Assembly: GCF_000022145.1 (NCBI RefSeq)
Contig: NC_011891.1
Coordinates: 868,001-932,000 of the forward strand
Direction of reading: 5' to 3'
DNA length: 64,000 nt
DNA from: Anaeromyxobacter dehalogenans 2CP-1
GTDB lineage: Bacteria; Myxococcota; Myxococcia; Myxococcales; Anaeromyxobacteraceae
In this document: one piece after another, positions 1 to 11,754 of the stretch
Position numbering within the stretch: position 1 is the stretch's first letter
Layout: every line of letters starts with the position of its first letter
Program-made: the position numbers and the translations under genes
The notes under the pieces: model-generated
The model's database searches: none
The model's input: the letters and a program-made list of their open reading frames with translations, nothing else
Told to the model about the DNA's origin: nothing

Positions 1-450
1 GCGCACGCGCTCCACCACGCCCACGTGCGTGAACGGGTCGTCGGCGCGCCCGTCGCGATCGCGGTCGTACGTGTCGTGGAAGAAGACCAGGTCGCCGGGC
101 GCGGGCCACTGGCCGCCGCCACCGAAGGCGACGCCGTACGCGCGCACCGCCTGGTATGCGGCCGCGGCCCCGGACGTCTCGCGCGGCGAGGCGAGCGCCA
201 TGAGCCGGCGCAGCGGGATCCCCTCGGCCTGGTAGACGGCCTGGACGAAGCCGGAGCAGTCGGGGTTGAAGCGCTCGCCGCCGGCCCGGAACGCGCCGCG
301 CTCGCCCACGAGCGCTGCGGCCCGCTCGGCCAGGCGCTCGCCGAGGTCGCCGTCACCGCCGCGGGCCGGATCGGGCCGGCCGACCCGGGCCGGTCCGGCG
401 CAGGCGGCGAGCGCGAGCGCCGCGAGCGCGAGCGGGGCGAGGCGGGACAC
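1..450 (-). CDS. NlpC/P60-like cell-wall hydrolase lipoprotein (C-terminus off the window)
   Basis: The 150 visible codons start at a GTG. They begin with a short hydrophobic signal peptide ending in a lipobox-like LALAAC, so the product is probably an outer-membrane or periplasmic lipoprotein. After a charged linker comes PDCSGFVQAVYQAEG near residue 62, the catalytic Cys motif of NlpC/P60 peptidoglycan endopeptidases. It is followed by PGDLVFFHDT and FTHVGVVERV, where the HVG carries the expected catalytic His. The end of the domain lies beyond base 1. The insert YDRDRDGRADDPF resembles a calcium-binding DxDxDG loop. Family assignment is secure; the substrate is inferred. Confidence 0.75.
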   Translation of the reverse strand, partial: MSRLAPLALAALALAACAGPARVGRPDPARGGDGDLGERLAERAAALVGERGAFRAGGERFNPDCSGFVQAVYQAEGIPLRRLMALASPRETSGAAAAYQAVRAYGVAFGGGGQWPAPGDLVFFHDTYDRDRDGRADDPFTHVGVVERVR

Positions 451-516
451 GCTGCCACTGTAGAGGGCCCCCTCCGGCTGTCAAAACGACGGCCAACCAT
501 GCGTGGGGCCTCCCAT

Positions 517-544
517 TTGATTTCGTCTGGCGCGGCGTTACCTA
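517..544 (+). promoter_or_regulatory. Candidate sigma70-type promoter for secA
   Basis: TTGATT (517-522) and TACCTA (539-544) are separated by 16 bp in the only relatively AT-rich patch between the divergent lipoprotein gene and secA. It would give an untranslated leader of about 160 nt that includes the hairpin at 604-641. Weak, motif-only call. Confidence 0.3.
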
Positions 545-603
545 AGCAGGTAGCCTCGGCGGCCCCTGGAGCCCGGGTCCGGCGTGACCTCGCGCCAGGG
601 AAG

Positions 604-641
604 AGGCGCCCGCTCGACGGAACGCGTCGGAGCGGGCGCCT
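604..641 (+). terminator. Strong hairpin in the secA 5' leader (attenuator or terminator-like)
   Basis: AGGCGCCCGCTC (604-615) pairs perfectly with GAGCGGGCGCCT (630-641). A further four pairs follow after a one-base bulge, and the hairpin is followed by TGTTTCG. The gene upstream is on the other strand, so this is not the terminator of a + strand gene. It lies in the presumed secA leader, 70 nt before the start codon. Regulation of secA by leader structure is known in other bacteria through secM, but no secM-like arrest peptide is visible here. Confidence 0.4.
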
Positions 642-710
642 GTTTCGTCAGGGGGACAGGTGCGCGCCCCCGCACGCGGGGACCGGGCCAACCGGAGATT
701 CGAGCAGATC

Positions 711-3548
<2,838 letters not shown>

Positions 3549-3562
3549 CGGCCTTCGACTCC

Positions 3563-3583
3563 GGCCGGGGCCGCGGCCCGGCC
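3563..3583. terminator. GC hairpin between convergent genes
   Basis: GGCCGGG (3563-3569) pairs with CCCGGCC (3577-3583) around a 7-nt loop, 15 nt after the secA stop. There is no U-tract, so efficiency is uncertain. It may serve both secA and the convergent gene ending at 3721. Confidence 0.35.
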
Positions 3584-3720
3584 TCCGCTCGGCGTGAGCG
3601 GATCGTCCGCGACGCCCTCGGGGGCCGGCGGCTTCCCTGCGTGTGCCGTGGAGGCGCCGCTCGCGGGAAGCGCGCCGCTCGCGGTGAGCTCCGTCGCAGC
3701 ACCAGCGGATGAGAGCGGGG

Positions 3721-4944
3721 CTAGAACGCCTCCAGCACGAGCACGTACAGCTCCACGCCGAACCGGCTCGCCGCGAGATCGACGCGGATGTTCGCGCCGT
3801 CGTCGGTGAGCTTCCAGCGCAGGCCGAGCCCCCCGGACGCCTTCACCGACTGCAGCGTGAGCGCCCGCAGCGACGGCGCCACGTCGCCGACGGCGGCGAA
3901 CGCCGCCGCGCCCAGGCGGCCCACCACCGGCGTGCGGAGCTCCGCCTGCGTGACCCAGTCCACGCGGTCGCGGTAGCGCCCCTCGCGGATCCCGCGCAGG
4001 AACCGCGTGCTGCCCAGCTTCGGCAGCAGCGTGAACGGCGGCTCGCCGTGCGCCCCCTCGGCGTAGGCGTGCAGGCCCAGCACGCGCCGGTGGCCGAGCG
4101 GCACGAAGTGGCGCGCCTCCGCCACGCCGCGGCCGAAGGTGGCGTGCCGCCGCCCCAGCGCCGCCGGCGCGTACACGTACCAGGCCTGCAGCACCGTCCC
4201 GCGCATCGGCCAGAACGTGCTGTCGCGCGTGTCGTAGGTGGCGCTCGCGCCCGCGGCGGCCGCGGTGTAGCCGTCCCAGCCCGCGACCGTGCCGCGCGCC
4301 AGCAGTCCGCCCGGCTCGCGCTCCTGGACCTCCTCGGCGCGCAGGTCCACCCGCGGCCCGACGCGGAGGTTCGGGACCACCGGCAGCTCGGCGGTGACCA
4401 CCGCCTCCGCGCCGCGGCGGGTGAACTTCTCGCGGTCGTCGCTCGTGGTGTGTGGGCCGATCCCGTAGAAGACGTCCGGGAAGTGGACCACGCGCGTGCG
4501 GCCGCTCAGCAACGTGCCGTTCGGCAGGTAGATCTCGCCGGCGACGTCCACCGAGCCCTGCCGCTCCAGCGTGTAGACCGCGCCCACGAACACGCTCGAG
4601 GGGCGGGGCGCGCCGCGCAGGTCGAGGTGCAGGCCGCCGGTGGCGCCGAAGCCGAGCCGCGTCTCGGGGAGCCAGAACAGCACCGGCAGCGCGAACCAGC
4701 GGTTGCCGTGGCGCTGGGCCTCGGCGGCCGCCACGTGGCCCTCCGGGTGCGCGGCGGTCTCGGCGGTGCGCTCCCCCGGCTCGGCGGCGGGCGGCGGGTT
4801 GTCGGACGCGCTCGCGCCGGCGGCCTCGGCGGACGCCGCGGTCCCGGGGGAGGGCCCGGGGGCAGGGGCGGGGGACGGGGCCGCGGCGGCGCGGGCGGCG
4901 GCGAGCAGCAGCAGGGCGAGCGAGGAGCGGGCGGCGAGGCGCAT
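3721..4944 (-). CDS. Omp85/BamA-like outer-membrane beta-barrel protein
   Basis: Protein of 407 aa. The start MRLAARSSLALLLLAAARAA gives a clean Sec signal peptide; an upstream in-frame ATG would only add an Arg-rich stretch before it. A low-complexity Pro/Ala linker covers about residues 25-75. Strand-like segments follow, including YDTRDSTFWPMRGT, the conserved pattern of the BamA/TamA (bacterial surface antigen D15) barrel, and the protein ends in Phe (VLVLEAF), the classical barrel C-terminal signal. No POTRA domains are present, so it is a barrel-only relative rather than BamA itself. Its function is unknown; patatin-associated barrels are similar. Confidence 0.75.
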   Translation of the reverse strand: MRLAARSSLALLLLAAARAAAAPSPAPAPGPSPGTAASAEAAGASASDNPPPAAEPGERTAETAAHPEGHVAAAEAQRHGNRWFALPVLFWLPETRLGFGATGGLHLDLRGAPRPSSVFVGAVYTLERQGSVDVAGEIYLPNGTLLSGRTRVVHFPDVFYGIGPHTTSDDREKFTRRGAEAVVTAELPVVPNLRVGPRVDLRAEEVQEREPGGLLARGTVAGWDGYTAAAAGASATYDTRDSTFWPMRGTVLQAWYVYAPAALGRRHATFGRGVAEARHFVPLGHRRVLGLHAYAEGAHGEPPFTLLPKLGSTRFLRGIREGRYRDRVDWVTQAELRTPVVGRLGAAAFAAVGDVAPSLRALTLQSVKASGGLGLRWKLTDDGANIRVDLAASRFGVELYVLVLEAF

Positions 4945-5102
4945 CGGCCGCGAGAGGCTACCACCGGCGCCGGCCCGGCGCCGCGATCTCCGCCGCGGAC
5001 GCCGCGTTCGACGTGGCGCCTCGGCGGTCCCTCCGATGGTAGAAGCTGCACCGCTGGTCGGTTCCACGATGCGGGCCCGGATGGGCCCCCGCAGGGTGAG
5101 CG

Positions 5103-6032
5103 ATGCAAGTGCCCGAGCCGTTCGACCTCGTCCTCACCGTCCGGAGCCACGGCTGGTACGACCTGCCGCCGTGGCGCTGGGACGAGGCCCGCCGCGTGCT
5201 CGGGCGCCCCCTGCGGCTCTCCGGCGCACGCGTCGCGTACGCGGAGGTGGCCGAGGGCGAGCCCGGCCGGCTCGCGTTCCGCGCGTTCGCGCAGGGGCGG
5301 CTCGGCGCCGCCGAGGCGCGGGAGGCGCGCGCGCTGCTCGGCGCCTGCCTCGCGCTCGACGAGGACCTCGCGCCGTTCCAGGCGCTCGCGGCGGAGCTCG
5401 AGCGCCGGCGCGCCGCGGGGAAGGGGCGCGACCTGCCCGACCTGCGCTGGGCGCTGGCGCGCGGCGCGGGCCGGCTGCTCCGGTCACCCACCGTGTACGA
5501 GGACGCGGTGAAGACGCTCTGCACCACCAACTGCTCCTGGGCGCTCACCCGCTCCATGGTGACGCGCCTGTGCGAGACGCTCGGCGAGCCCGGGCCGCTC
5601 GCCACCCGCGCCTTCCCCACCGCCGAGGCCATGGCCGCGCGGACCGAGCGCTTCTACCGCGACGAGATCCGCGCCGGGTACCGGGCGCCGTTCCTGCTCG
5701 CGCTCGCGCGCGGCGCCGCGGACGGGACGCTCGACCTCGAGGCGCTGCGCCGCTCCCCGCTCGACACCGACGCGCTCGGCCGCCGGATCTCGGGGCTGAA
5801 GGGCTTCGGCCCCTACGCGACCGAGCACCTGCTCCGCCTGCTCGGCCGCCACGATCACCTGGCGCTGGACTCGTGGACGCGCCCCAAGCTCGCACGCCTC
5901 CGGGGGAAACGCCGGCCCCCGGCGGATCGCACGCTGCGGCGCTGGTTCGCGCCCTACGGGCGGTGGGCCGGGCTGGCCATGTGGCTGGAGGTGACCGCCG
6001 ACTGGCACGGGGACGCGCCGAGCTGGCCCTGA
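5103..6032 (+). CDS. HhH-GPD superfamily DNA glycosylase-like protein
   Basis: Protein of 309 aa. The C-terminal half holds LKGFGPYATEHLLRLL (about 232-247), a helix-hairpin-helix for DNA backbone binding. The Asp of LALDSW follows about 256, the position of the catalytic Asp in base-excision glycosylases of the AlkA/MutY/Nth fold. There is no Cys cluster, so no 4Fe-4S site. The N-terminal half resembles the OGG1/AlkA-type domain and begins FDLVLTVRSHGWYDLPPW. The substrate base is not predictable. The ATG at 5103 has GGGTGAG upstream and lies 158 nt from the divergent Omp85-like gene. Confidence 0.75.
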   Translation: MQVPEPFDLVLTVRSHGWYDLPPWRWDEARRVLGRPLRLSGARVAYAEVAEGEPGRLAFRAFAQGRLGAAEAREARALLGACLALDEDLAPFQALAAELERRRAAGKGRDLPDLRWALARGAGRLLRSPTVYEDAVKTLCTTNCSWALTRSMVTRLCETLGEPGPLATRAFPTAEAMAARTERFYRDEIRAGYRAPFLLALARGAADGTLDLEALRRSPLDTDALGRRISGLKGFGPYATEHLLRLLGRHDHLALDSWTRPKLARLRGKRRPPADRTLRRWFAPYGRWAGLAMWLEVTADWHGDAPSWP

Positions 6033-6113
6033 CCCGCGCCCGCGCGGGATGCCGCCGGCGCGGCGCCGCCCGGCCGGGGAAATGGTAGAAGATCGGTCTC
6101 GACCGGAGGCGAC

Positions 6114-6362
6114 ATGAAGGCAGCGTTCGTGCTGGTGAAGTGCGAGCTGGGCCGCATCGAGGAGGTGGCGAACGCGCTCATGGAGATCGAGGGCGTGTCC
6201 GAGGTCCACTCCGTCACCGGCACCTGGGACCTGCTCGTGAAGCTCTACGCCCCCGAGTACGACGCCTTCGGAGATCTCATCCCTGACCAGGTCCAGAAGG
6301 TGGCCGGCGTCCGCGACACGGAGACGCTGCTCGCCTTCCGCGCGTTCAAGCCGCTCGCCTGA
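6114..6362 (+). CDS. Stand-alone Lrp/AsnC ligand-binding (RAM) domain protein
   Basis: Protein of 82 aa consisting only of the RAM/ACT-like domain of Lrp/AsnC regulators, with no HTH. MKAAFVLVKCELGRIEEVAN is the first strand-helix unit and VTGTWDLLVKLY matches the conserved GxxDxxl motif. Such solo domains are known to bind amino acids or to associate with full-length AsnC proteins; its partner here is unknown. RBS GGAGG lies 4-5 nt upstream. It is followed after 58 nt by the thioesterase gene, possibly co-transcribed. Confidence 0.85.
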   Translation: MKAAFVLVKCELGRIEEVANALMEIEGVSEVHSVTGTWDLLVKLYAPEYDAFGDLIPDQVQKVAGVRDTETLLAFRAFKPLA

Positions 6363-6420
6363 CCCCGCCACCCGCAGCGTCCAGATCGCCCGCATCGCCG
6401 ACACGAGGAGACGAGGAGCC

Positions 6421-6834
6421 ATGGCCTTCCGCATCCGCCAGCCGGTCCGCCACCCCGACGTCGATCGCGCCGGGATCGTGTACTTCCCGCGCTTCTACGA
6501 CTTCTTCCACCGCGCGCTGGAGGACTTCTTCACCGCCGAGGTCGGGATCCCGTTCTGGGATCTCGGCGACCAGCTCAAGGTCGCGCTGCCGGTGGTGCGC
6601 ATCGAGACCGACTTCGAGAAGCCGCTGCAGCACGGCGACGCGGTGACGATCCAGCTCACCACGCTGCACATCGGCGCGCACTCGATCTCGATCCGCTACG
6701 ACGTCTTCCGGCCGAACGAGGCCGAGACCGCCGCGAGCTCGACGATCGTGCTCTGCTGCATCGAGGTGCCCGCCTGGAAGAAGGCGCCCATCCCGCCGGA
6801 GATCCGGGCGGCGTTCGAGAAGCATCGGGTGTAG
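6421..6834 (+). CDS. Hotdog-fold acyl-CoA thioesterase (4-HBT/YbgC-like)
   Basis: Protein of 137 aa, the usual size of a single hotdog domain. HPDVDRAGIVYFPRFYDFFHRALEDFF (about residues 12-38) is the 4-hydroxybenzoyl-CoA thioesterase signature, with the catalytic Asp in VDRAG and the FPRFYDFFH helix. DFEKPLQHGDAVTIQL matches the central strand. It likely hydrolyses an acyl- or aroyl-CoA in the cytoplasm; the substrate cannot be told. The ATG follows GAGGAG with good spacing. It is the last gene before the CRISPR operon, about 106 nt upstream of cas3 on the same strand, but shows no link to it. Confidence 0.8.
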   Translation: MAFRIRQPVRHPDVDRAGIVYFPRFYDFFHRALEDFFTAEVGIPFWDLGDQLKVALPVVRIETDFEKPLQHGDAVTIQLTTLHIGAHSISIRYDVFRPNEAETAASSTIVLCCIEVPAWKKAPIPPEIRAAFEKHRV

Positions 6835-6940
6835 GGGCGCGCGGCGCCAGTTGTCGCGGGGCGGAGCTGACCCGGGCGCGGTTCTCACTTCCCGTCACAT
6901 CGGGGAAACCGCACGTTCCACGCTCACCGGGAGGTGAGGC

Positions 6941-9604
6941 GTGGACGGAGCGCCGTCCGGTTTCTGGGGAAAGCTGCGACGTCCGCCGGGCGGACCGGTG
7001 GAGCGCTGGCATCCGCTCGTCGCGCACTGCGCCGATGTCGCGGCTTGCCTCGAGGCGCTTCTCGCCGATGACGTCATTCGCTCGAGGCTGGCGCGCCTCG
7101 CCGGCCTTGGCGACCTCACGCCGCCCCAGCGGGCGCGGCTCTGCGTCCTCGGTGCGCTCCACGACGCCGGCAAGTTCAACCACGGCTTCCAGCGGAAGGG
7201 AGATCCGGCTCCGTCCGACGTGGCGGGGCACGTGGGCGAGCTGTTCGCGCTGCTCGCAGCGCCCGGTCCGGAGCGCTCCGCGCTCGCCGAGGCGCTCTCG
7301 CTTCGCGAGATCGACGGCTGGGGTGCCTCCCGGCTGCTCGTGGCCGCCCTCGCGCACCACGGCGCCCCGGAGAACGTGCGCAGCCCGAGCCGGCCGCCCC
7401 GTGCTGCCCTGTGGCGTCCGGCCGACGGTCGGGACCCGATCGGTGGCATCGCCTGCCTGGCGGACGCCGCACGATCGTGGTTCCCGGCGTGGCGCGAGCC
7501 GGCCGACCCGTTTCTCGACCGACCGGCGTTCCAGCACGCATTCAGCGGGCTCGTCACTCTCGCCGACTGGGTCGGCTCGGACGAAGCGTCCTTCCCGTAC
7601 GCCTCGACGAAGGACGGCCGCATGTCCTTCGCGCGGGAGCGCGCGCCCGAGGGGCTCCGGCGCCTGTGGATCGACCCGAGCGCGGCCAGGACGGCGCTGG
7701 GAGGGCGTGCGCCGGCCTTCACCCGCCTCTTCGATGTGCCGAGCCCCCGTCCAGCGCAGCAGGCCGTTCTCGACCTGCCGGTGGCCCCGGAGGGCGGGCT
7801 CACCGTGCTGGAGGCCGAGACAGGGTCCGGAAAGACGGAAGCAGCCGTGGCGCGCTTCGCCCGTCTCTTCGCCGACGGGCTGGTGAACGGAATGTACTTC
7901 GCGCTCCCGACCCGCACCTCTGCCACGCAGATCCACCGGCGCCTGGTGGACGCGATGCGGCGCTGCTTCCCCGACGAGAACTCGCGCCCGCCGGTGGTGC
8001 TGGCCGTGCCCGGCTATCTGCGAGTCGACGACGCAGAAGGCAAGCGCGACCCGCGACTGCCACCGTTCTCGGTCTCGTGGCCCGACGACGAGCAGGAGCG
8101 CATGCGCTGGCGCGGATGGGCGGTCGAGCACGGCAAGCGATACCTAGCGGGCACCGTGGTCGTCGGCACCATCGACCAGGTCCTCCTCTCCGCGCTCCCG
8201 CTGAAGCACGCGCACCTGCGCGCCGCGTCGCTCCTGCGCCACCTCCTCGTGGTGGACGAGGTGCACGCCTCGGACGCGTACATGAACCGCTTGCTCGCGA
8301 CGGTGCTGGATCGCCACCTCGCCGCCGGCGGGCACGCGCTCCTCATGTCGGCGACGCTGGGCGCCGCCGCGCGCGAGCGGTTCACCCGGGCGCGCGACGA
8401 CGCGACCCCACCGCCGCTCTCTACGTGCGCGGAGATGCGCTACCCCGGCATCACCTGTCGGAGCGCCGGGTCGCGGGTTGCGGATTCCAGGCCTCGGCCC
8501 GCGGGCGCAGCAGGCAACCCGAAGCCGATCACCGTCGAGTCGGTGGCGATCCTCGAGGATCCGTCCGCCGTGGCGCGGCGGGCGCTCGACGCTGCACGCG
8601 CGGGCGCCCGGGTGCTGGTGATCCGCAACACGGTGAACGGCGCGCTCGCCGTGCAGCGAGCGCTCGAGGTGCTCGCGGCGCCGGCAGACGGCGCACGCCT
8701 CTTCACGTGCGAAGGGCAGGCCGCACCGCACCACTCGAGGTACGCAGGCCCGGATCGCGAGCGGCTGGATCGGGCCATCGAGTCCGCGCTTGGGAAGGGA
8801 ACGGACCCGGGCGGCCACGTGGTCGTCGCGACGCAGACCGTCCAGCAGAGCTTGGACCTCGACGCGGACTTTCTCCTTACGGATCTCTGCCCGGCCGACG
8901 TGCTGCTGCAGCGCGCCGGGCGCCTGCATCGGCACGCGGATCGCGTTCGTCCGGCCGGGTTCGAGCGCGCGCGCGTCATGCTGCTGGTGCCCAGCACGCC
9001 GGACCTCGGCAGGTACATCGACGGCCGCGGCGCGGCCCGCGGACCCCACGGCATCGGCACCGTCTACCGCGATCTCCGGATCCTCGAAGCGACTTGGGCG
9101 TTCATCCGCCACCGCCCGGAGATCGACATCCCAGCGATGAACAGGGCCTTCGTCGAGGCGGCCACCCACCCCGAGGCGCTCGCAGGAGTGGTCGCCCGCG
9201 GGGCGGGCCGGTGGGGCCTGCACGCTCGCGCGGTCACCGGCGCGCTCCTCGGAGAGCAGGTGCTTGCGGCGACAAACGCCTTCGACTGGGACCGACCGTT
9301 CGGCGACGCCGGGTTCCCCACCGGCTTCGACGCGGTGGTGAAGACCCGGCTCGGCGCTGGCGATCGGATCGCCAGGTTCGAGCCGGCGGTCCCGTCGCCC
9401 TTCGCCGGGAGCGTCGAATTCTTGAGCATCCCCGCATGGTTTGCGCAGGGTGCGGGATCGGAAGAGGTGCCGCGAAGCGTGAACGTGTCTGGCCGCTTCG
9501 TACGGTTCCAGTTCGGAGCACGACGCTTCGTCTACGACCGGCTCGGCCTTCGTCCTGAGGACGCCAGCGGACCACCGCACGAGGAGGATGCTGCAGATGC
9601 CTAG
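6941..9604 (+). CDS. cas3: Type I-E CRISPR nuclease-helicase Cas3
   Basis: Protein of 887 aa with fused HD nuclease and SF2 helicase. HD residues: HPLVAHCADVA near 26-36, LHDAGKFNHG near 74, GHVGELFALL near 95 and AHHG near 139. Helicase: ETGSGKTEAA near 290, DEVH near 438, MSATLG near 468, QTVQQSLDLDAD near 632 and QRAGRLHRH near 657. After Cascade binds a target, Cas3 unwinds and degrades the displaced DNA strand. The GTG start is supported by GGGAGGTGAGG just upstream. First gene of the cas operon; its 3' end overlaps cse1. No disabling change is visible, so interference looks intact. Confidence 0.96.
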   Translation: MDGAPSGFWGKLRRPPGGPVERWHPLVAHCADVAACLEALLADDVIRSRLARLAGLGDLTPPQRARLCVLGALHDAGKFNHGFQRKGDPAPSDVAGHVGELFALLAAPGPERSALAEALSLREIDGWGASRLLVAALAHHGAPENVRSPSRPPRAALWRPADGRDPIGGIACLADAARSWFPAWREPADPFLDRPAFQHAFSGLVTLADWVGSDEASFPYASTKDGRMSFARERAPEGLRRLWIDPSAARTALGGRAPAFTRLFDVPSPRPAQQAVLDLPVAPEGGLTVLEAETGSGKTEAAVARFARLFADGLVNGMYFALPTRTSATQIHRRLVDAMRRCFPDENSRPPVVLAVPGYLRVDDAEGKRDPRLPPFSVSWPDDEQERMRWRGWAVEHGKRYLAGTVVVGTIDQVLLSALPLKHAHLRAASLLRHLLVVDEVHASDAYMNRLLATVLDRHLAAGGHALLMSATLGAAARERFTRARDDATPPPLSTCAEMRYPGITCRSAGSRVADSRPRPAGAAGNPKPITVESVAILEDPSAVARRALDAARAGARVLVIRNTVNGALAVQRALEVLAAPADGARLFTCEGQAAPHHSRYAGPDRERLDRAIESALGKGTDPGGHVVVATQTVQQSLDLDADFLLTDLCPADVLLQRAGRLHRHADRVRPAGFERARVMLLVPSTPDLGRYIDGRGAARGPHGIGTVYRDLRILEATWAFIRHRPEIDIPAMNRAFVEAATHPEALAGVVARGAGRWGLHARAVTGALLGEQVLAATNAFDWDRPFGDAGFPTGFDAVVKTRLGAGDRIARFEPAVPSPFAGSVEFLSIPAWFAQGAGSEEVPRSVNVSGRFVRFQFGARRFVYDRLGLRPEDASGPPHEEDAADA

Positions 9605-11216
9605 TCGGAAGAGCGCGGGGACCGTCAAAGCGGGGAAGCGAGCTTCGCTGAAGAAGGCGCCGGTCGAGCGGAAGCCGCCGGCGACGCCTGCGCACGACCT
9701 GCTCGCCGATCCTTTGCTCGGCGTTGCGCTGCAGGGAGGCGCGCGAGAGTGGCTCGACCTTCCCGGTGTGCTGGAGGCGCTCGGGAAGGATGAGATCGAG
9801 GGCTTCTCGGCGCTCCAGGCGCATCAGCAGCACGCCTGGCACGCGTTCCTGGTCCAGCTCGCAGCGATCGCGCTCCATCGCGCAGAAGAGCGTTCGCCCA
9901 GGCTCAAGGCCGCCCGGTGGCGAGAGCTGCTCGCGGCGCTCACCAAGGGGCGCCACGAGCCGTGGACGCTGGTCGTGCCAGATCTGCCCCGTCCCGCCTT
10001 CCTGCAGCCGCCGGTGCTCGATGGGACGCTCGATGGCTTCAAGGCGCGGCTCGCTCGTTCCGACGAGCTCGACCTGCTCGTCACCTCGAAGAACCATGAT
10101 GTGAAGGCGGCGAGGGCTGCGAATGCTCGTCCGGAGCACTGGGTGTATGCGCTCGTGTCGCTCCAGACGATGCAGGGGTTCTCCGGTAGGTCGAACTACG
10201 GAATCGCGCGGATGAACGGCGGGGCCGGCAGCAGGCCGGGACTGGGCCTGGCGCCGGGCCACGCGCTCGGCGCGCGGTTCCGTCGCGACACCGCGGCTGC
10301 GCTCGAAGCCCGCGATGCGATCCGTGGGCCCCGTGGATACAAGGCGCGCGGCGGCATCGCGCTCCTGTGGCTCGAGCCCTGGGACGGGAAGTCGGCGCTC
10401 ACGCCCGGCGACCTGGATCCACTGTTCATCGAGATCTGCCGCCGCGTCCGGCTCGACCTCGTCGACGGGATGATCGGCGCACACACCGTCGGGAGCGCAA
10501 ATGCGCGGATCGACGCTGGCGATCTCAGGGGCAACACGGGCGATCCGTGGACGCCGGTCCAGAAGGCGGAGAGCAAGCCCTACACGGCAACGGAGGCCGG
10601 GTTCTCGTACCGCGTGCTGCACCGGCTCCTAGGCGACGACTACCAGCCGGGAGTTGCGCAGGTCCCCCGCCGGGGCGACAGCGAGGTCGAGATTGTCGCG
10701 ACCGTGCTGGCGCGAGGCATGGGCAAGACGGCGGGCTTCCACGAGCGGCGGGTTCCGGTTCCCGGTGACCTCTTGCCCTGGCTCGCGGACGCTGGACGGC
10801 GCGCGCTCCTCGGCGCCTTTGCCGGCCAGCGCGTCCAGCTCGCGGCTGACGTGCAGCGGCACGTGCTGAAGCCTGCCGTGCTGGCGTACCTGCAGGGCGC
10901 GCCCGACGAGCTCAACTTCAAGGATCGCCGCGCCGGCGCGTGGCTCGAGGCTCACGACGCCGAGGTCGATCGGATCTTCTTCGAGCGCCTCTGGGCGGAC
11001 CTCTCGCGCGACGCGGAGCGCGCCCTCGCGGAGTGGGCGAGGACGGTGCTGGACCTGGCCCGCGCCCAGCTCCAGTCCGCTTTCGAGGACGCGCCCGTTC
11101 CCATCGCGCGTCGCTACCGCGCCATCGCGGCCGCCGAGCGGGTCTTCGAGGGCGCGGCGCGGAAGCACGTGAAGCTCGCATTCGACCCGGAGAAGGAGCA
11201 ACGACATGAAGCCTGA
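9597..11216 (+). CDS. casA: Cascade large subunit Cse1/CasA (Cas8e)
   Basis: Protein of about 539 aa. In type I-E systems this subunit recognises the PAM and recruits Cas3. LLADPLLGVALQ, DLLVTSKNHDVK and YKARGGIALLW are spaced as in Cse1 proteins, and an alpha-helical C-terminus forms the four-helix bundle. Two ATGs compete: 9588, which directly abuts AGGAGG, and 9597, with a 9-nt spacing; 9597 is preferred. Either way it overlaps the end of cas3, implying translational coupling. The N-terminus is Lys/Arg-rich for about 25 residues before the family domain. Confidence 0.93.
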   Translation: MPSRKSAGTVKAGKRASLKKAPVERKPPATPAHDLLADPLLGVALQGGAREWLDLPGVLEALGKDEIEGFSALQAHQQHAWHAFLVQLAAIALHRAEERSPRLKAARWRELLAALTKGRHEPWTLVVPDLPRPAFLQPPVLDGTLDGFKARLARSDELDLLVTSKNHDVKAARAANARPEHWVYALVSLQTMQGFSGRSNYGIARMNGGAGSRPGLGLAPGHALGARFRRDTAAALEARDAIRGPRGYKARGGIALLWLEPWDGKSALTPGDLDPLFIEICRRVRLDLVDGMIGAHTVGSANARIDAGDLRGNTGDPWTPVQKAESKPYTATEAGFSYRVLHRLLGDDYQPGVAQVPRRGDSEVEIVATVLARGMGKTAGFHERRVPVPGDLLPWLADAGRRALLGAFAGQRVQLAADVQRHVLKPAVLAYLQGAPDELNFKDRRAGAWLEAHDAEVDRIFFERLWADLSRDAERALAEWARTVLDLARAQLQSAFEDAPVPIARRYRAIAAAERVFEGAARKHVKLAFDPEKEQRHEA

Positions 11217-11742
11217 GGAGCACTCGACCCTTCAGCGCTCCGACGAGCGGTCGCTCTCGAGCCGCGTGAACGCGTTGGCCCGGGCGATCGCGTCCGGCTC
11301 GCCCGGAGACGTGGCGGCGCTGCGGCGCCTCACCCCGGACGATCCGGCCTCGCCGGCTTTCTGGCGCCTGGCGGCGGCGCACCTCGACGGCGCGCTCCCC
11401 GCGGGAGGCGGCGAAGCGCGAGAAGAGGCCGAGCGGAGCTGGGCCGCGGTCATGAGCGGCATGGCGCTGACGGCGGGCCTGCACGTGCCACGTCGCCGGG
11501 CCGGGGCCGCGCTGGCGCAGGCTGGGTACTCCGAGCTCCGCTTCGAACGGCTGCTGCGCGCATCGGGGCCGCAGCTCTTCCGCGAGGTCAGGGCCGCCGC
11601 GGCGTTCCTCGCCTCCAAGGCGGTGGAGTTCGACTGGACCGATCTCGCCGCGCTCGTGCTCGGCGACGGTGGCCCTTCCGCAGAGCGAACCCGCCGCGCG
11701 CTCGCGCGCAGCTTCTATCAGCAGCTCCCCACGCAGGACTGA
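11206..11742 (+). CDS. casB: Cascade small subunit Cse2/CasB (Cas11)
   Basis: Protein of 178 aa, all-helical and basic, the usual size for Cse2. Two copies line the belly of Cascade and stabilise the crRNA-target duplex. DPASPAFWRLAAAHLD near residues 48-63 and LRFERLLRASGPQLF near 107-121 match the family pattern. AAGGAG precedes the ATG, which overlaps the end of cse1 by 11 nt. Cas7 begins 12 nt after its stop. Confidence 0.92.
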   Translation: MKPEEHSTLQRSDERSLSSRVNALARAIASGSPGDVAALRRLTPDDPASPAFWRLAAAHLDGALPAGGGEAREEAERSWAAVMSGMALTAGLHVPRRRAGAALAQAGYSELRFERLLRASGPQLFREVRAAAAFLASKAVEFDWTDLAALVLGDGGPSAERTRRALARSFYQQLPTQD

Positions 11743-11754
11743 CCGAGGACACTC

